8,367 bases of DNA from UMGS1851 sp900555605 (GTDB lineage Bacteria > Bacillota > Clostridia > UBA1212 > UBA1255), in contig CABROF010000108.1 in the NCBI GenBank assembly GCA_902472555.1, positions 1 to 8,367 on the forward strand, in the 5' to 3' direction. Below, piece after piece: positions 7,100 through 8,367 of this stretch. Below the pieces are notes generated by a model. That model was not told the DNA's origin. It ran no database searches and saw nothing but the letters and a program-made list of their open reading frames with translations. The translations under genes were made by a program, and so were the position numbers. Within the stretch, counting starts at the first letter, position 1. The number at the start of each line of letters is the position of its first letter.

Positions 7100-7230
7100 G
7101 CGTTTTGCGGGATGGGAGTAGAGCCCGTGAAAGAAATGCAGTATTTCATCCACTGTGGTGTTTGTATACATATTTTTTCCGCGTACAAATTTCGCTCTCT
7201 TTGGCAGTATAACAGGGGAGTGATTTCTTT
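7100..7230 (+). promoter_or_regulatory. Untranslated leader region of the FolT-like gene
   Basis: This stretch holds no convincing coding frame. A stem with seven Watson-Crick and two wobble pairs can form between 7103-7111 (TTTTGCGGG) and 7124-7132 (CCCGTGAAA); it would use the T-run that follows the terminator hairpin. A competing hairpin GAAAT (7133-7137)/ATTTC (7143-7147) follows. TTTGTA (7161-7166) and TACAAA (7184-7189) form an inverted repeat around 17 nt and also contain weak -35/-10-like boxes (TTGTAT, 16 bp, TACAAA). The ribosome binding site AGGGGAG (7214-7220) lies 10 nt before the ATG at 7231. Regulation is likely, but its type cannot be settled by eye. Confidence 0.4.
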
Positions 7231-8262
7231 ATGTCTTCTTTCGTTCCGATACTTGTAATTGTGGATCTCCTTTTACTTTGTGTATTGATATCCCTTATTA
7301 AAAAGACTTATGACAGCCGGAAGAACAGCGCCTCCGGGGTGCCGCAGCGCGTGCGCGTGAAGGCGCAGACCTATCGGCTGCTGCTGACGGCGATGTTTAT
7401 TGGATTTGCGCTGGTTCTGAAATTTATGCTGTCTTTTTCTATACCGTTGTTCGGGACAGACGGCATGAAGGTAGGTTTTTCCGGAATCTTTACTGCATTT
7501 CCCGCCTTTTTATTCGGCCCCCTGTACGGCGGAATCGCCTCGGCAATTTCCGATGTTATGGGATTCTTTTTTAAACCGACGGGCCCGTATGCATGGCAGT
7601 TTACGGTTATGGCATTTATCGGCGGGGTGACAAAGGGGCTGGTCTGGATGCTGCTGAAAAATATAAAGAAGCATAATCTGAAAATCATATTCGCCGTTAT
7701 TTTTTTAGCAGTGGGCGTTTTCGGCGCCAGCAATCATATCCAGCTGCGCAATGATGGTGTGGTCAGCTCTTTGATTGCCGTAAAAGCAGATATGCCGGTG
7801 AAAGAAGAAATGGCTGCGCTGACAGAAGGGGAGGATTGCTCCTTTGCAACAGAGCTTGCCGGAAAGCTGGTACAGAATAAGGGGGCAAAGAGTTATCAGT
7901 CCTCCCTGGCACTTTATATCAATTTGCTGACCGGCGGATTAATGCTGGCCGGATTCCTAAGCTTGGCATATATCGGGATTGATGCGTTTGTGATTACACG
8001 GTACAGGAAGAAACGCGGCAAGGAAGACAGCGATTATTTTAAAATCCTGCTGGCGATTCTGGCTTCAGGGATTATTGTTACCTCCATCAACACGCAGGTG
8101 CTTATTGATTTGTATAGTATCTCTCTTCCTTATATTTTATACTGGATTCCACGGGTAATTGAGGAAATTATCGTTTGCATCATTCAGGCTTATTTTATCT
8201 CTATTTTATACGGCGTATACAAGAGCCGGCTGGCAAGCCGCTTCGATTCGCAGCTGCGCTGA
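7231..8262 (+). CDS. ECF transporter S component, folate (FolT)-like, enlarged
   Basis: S components are membrane proteins that bind a vitamin and work with a shared energising module (EcfA, EcfA', EcfT), not encoded here. Residues 46-142 match the FolT core: RLLLTAMFIGFALVLKFMLSFSIP, then VGFSGIFTAFPAFLFGPLYGGIASAISDVMGFFFKPTGPY, given here in two overlapping short parts: FGPLYGGIASAISD (95-108) and GFFFKPTGPY (111-120). The spacing and KPTGPY are typical of the folate subfamily. At 343 residues the protein is far longer than usual FolT (about 170-200). It has an extra N-terminal helix (5-23), an added helix at about 151-166, a polar loop of about 55 residues (170-224, probably extracytoplasmic), and further helices at about 225-256, 270-290 and 299-330 ending in WIPRVIEEIIVCIIQAYF. 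AGGGGAG 10 nt upstream supports the start. Family membership is good; folate as substrate is inferred. Confidence 0.78.
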   Translation: MSSFVPILVIVDLLLLCVLISLIKKTYDSRKNSASGVPQRVRVKAQTYRLLLTAMFIGFALVLKFMLSFSIPLFGTDGMKVGFSGIFTAFPAFLFGPLYGGIASAISDVMGFFFKPTGPYAWQFTVMAFIGGVTKGLVWMLLKNIKKHNLKIIFAVIFLAVGVFGASNHIQLRNDGVVSSLIAVKADMPVKEEMAALTEGEDCSFATELAGKLVQNKGAKSYQSSLALYINLLTGGLMLAGFLSLAYIGIDAFVITRYRKKRGKEDSDYFKILLAILASGIIVTSINTQVLIDLYSISLPYILYWIPRVIEEIIVCIIQAYFISILYGVYKSRLASRFDSQLR

Positions 8263-8273
8263 CGCGGGCTGCG
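8249..8273 (+). other. Stem-loop spanning the stop codon of the FolT-like gene
   Basis: CGCAGC (8249-8254) pairs with GCTGCG (8268-8273), and inside it GCG (8256-8258) pairs with CGC (8263-8265) around CTGA. No T-run follows (the next bases are AAAAGTTGG), so this is not a standard intrinsic terminator; it may protect the 3' end or be incidental. Confidence 0.35.
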
Positions 8274-8292
8274 AAAAGTTGGCGGCGGCTTC

Positions 8293-8321
8293 TTGAAAAA
8301 GAAATGATATTTTGGTAAAAT
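8293..8321 (+). promoter_or_regulatory. Strong sigma-A type promoter directed out of the window
   Basis: TTGAAA (8293-8298, 5 of 6 consensus) and TAAAAT (8316-8321, 5 of 6) are separated by exactly 17 bp in an A/T-rich stretch between more GC-rich flanks. The expected transcript start is near 8328. The gene it serves lies beyond the right edge. Confidence 0.72.
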
Positions 8322-8344
8322 ACACGAATGATACAGAGAAACGG

Positions 8345-8367
8345 CAGGCTTGACGGCAAGCGGTCTG
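8345..8367 (+). other. Hairpin at the start of a transcript leaving the window
   Basis: GCTTG (8348-8352) pairs with CAAGC (8357-8361) around ACGG, and CAG (8345-8347) can pair with CTG (8365-8367) across a GGT bulge. It begins about 20 nt after the predicted transcription start and may be the first element of a structured leader; the window ends before this can be judged. Confidence 0.3.

Noticed and set aside
7201..7213. TATAAC (7208-7213) as the -10 box of the FolT-like gene
   Set aside because: There is no -35 box at the right distance, and a start a few bases downstream would leave out most of the ribosome binding site at 7214-7220.
7076..7258. Small + strand open frame of 60 codons in the spacer before the FolT-like gene
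   Set aside because: It begins inside the terminator hairpin, has no ribosome binding site, overlaps the next start and its product shows no plausible protein character.

Overview
The window looks like part of the chromosome of an anaerobic, low-to-mid-GC Firmicute, most likely of the class Clostridia. This rests on the gene families: the methyltetrahydrofolate-synthesis half of a YitJ-type bifunctional enzyme, an ECF-type folate transporter subunit, a long clostridial-style HflX, and a thermolysin-family protease with a surface-protein C-terminal domain. It also rests on strong AGGAGG-like ribosome binding sites, a TTG start, and sigma-A style promoters. All recognised genes are on the + strand. 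I cannot name the genus from this sequence alone.

Layout. Bases 1-912 are the 3' part of a methylenetetrahydrofolate reductase gene whose reading frame is open to the left edge, so its beginning lies outside the window. A good sigma-A promoter (909-937) overlaps its stop codon and should start a four-gene unit: a glycosyltransferase-GtrA fusion (999-2033), a small P-loop ATPase (2035-2715), the GTPase HflX (2786-4816) and a secreted or membrane-anchored M4 metalloprotease (4813-7014). The genes are tightly packed: a 1-nt gap between the first two and a 4-nt ATGA overlap between the last two. A GC-rich hairpin at 7078-7099 probably ends this unit. After an untranslated stretch of about 130 nt comes a membrane protein of the folate ECF S-component type (7231-8262). 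A second strong promoter (8293-8321) points out of the right edge towards a gene that is not visible.

How the genes relate. The two outer genes both concern folate: one-carbon reduction on the left and probable folate uptake on the right. The middle unit mixes cell-envelope functions (polyprenol-sugar glycosyltransferase, exported protease) with ribosome-associated HflX and an ATPase of unknown role. I see no obvious shared pathway for these four, so co-transcription may reflect growth or envelope stress rather than one pathway.

The most unusual signals are: (a) the same seven-residue peptide AVRTESA, twice in tandem in HflX and once in the neighbouring protease, written with different codons in the two genes; (b) an exact JAMM-type metal-binding signature in the N-terminal extension of HflX; (c) a 56-residue basic tail on HflX that does not look like the family; (d) an enlarged FolT-like protein with a mid-protein insertion; and (e) a leader upstream of it with faint resemblance to a tetrahydrofolate riboswitch. 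No mobile element, CRISPR array, rRNA or tRNA was seen.
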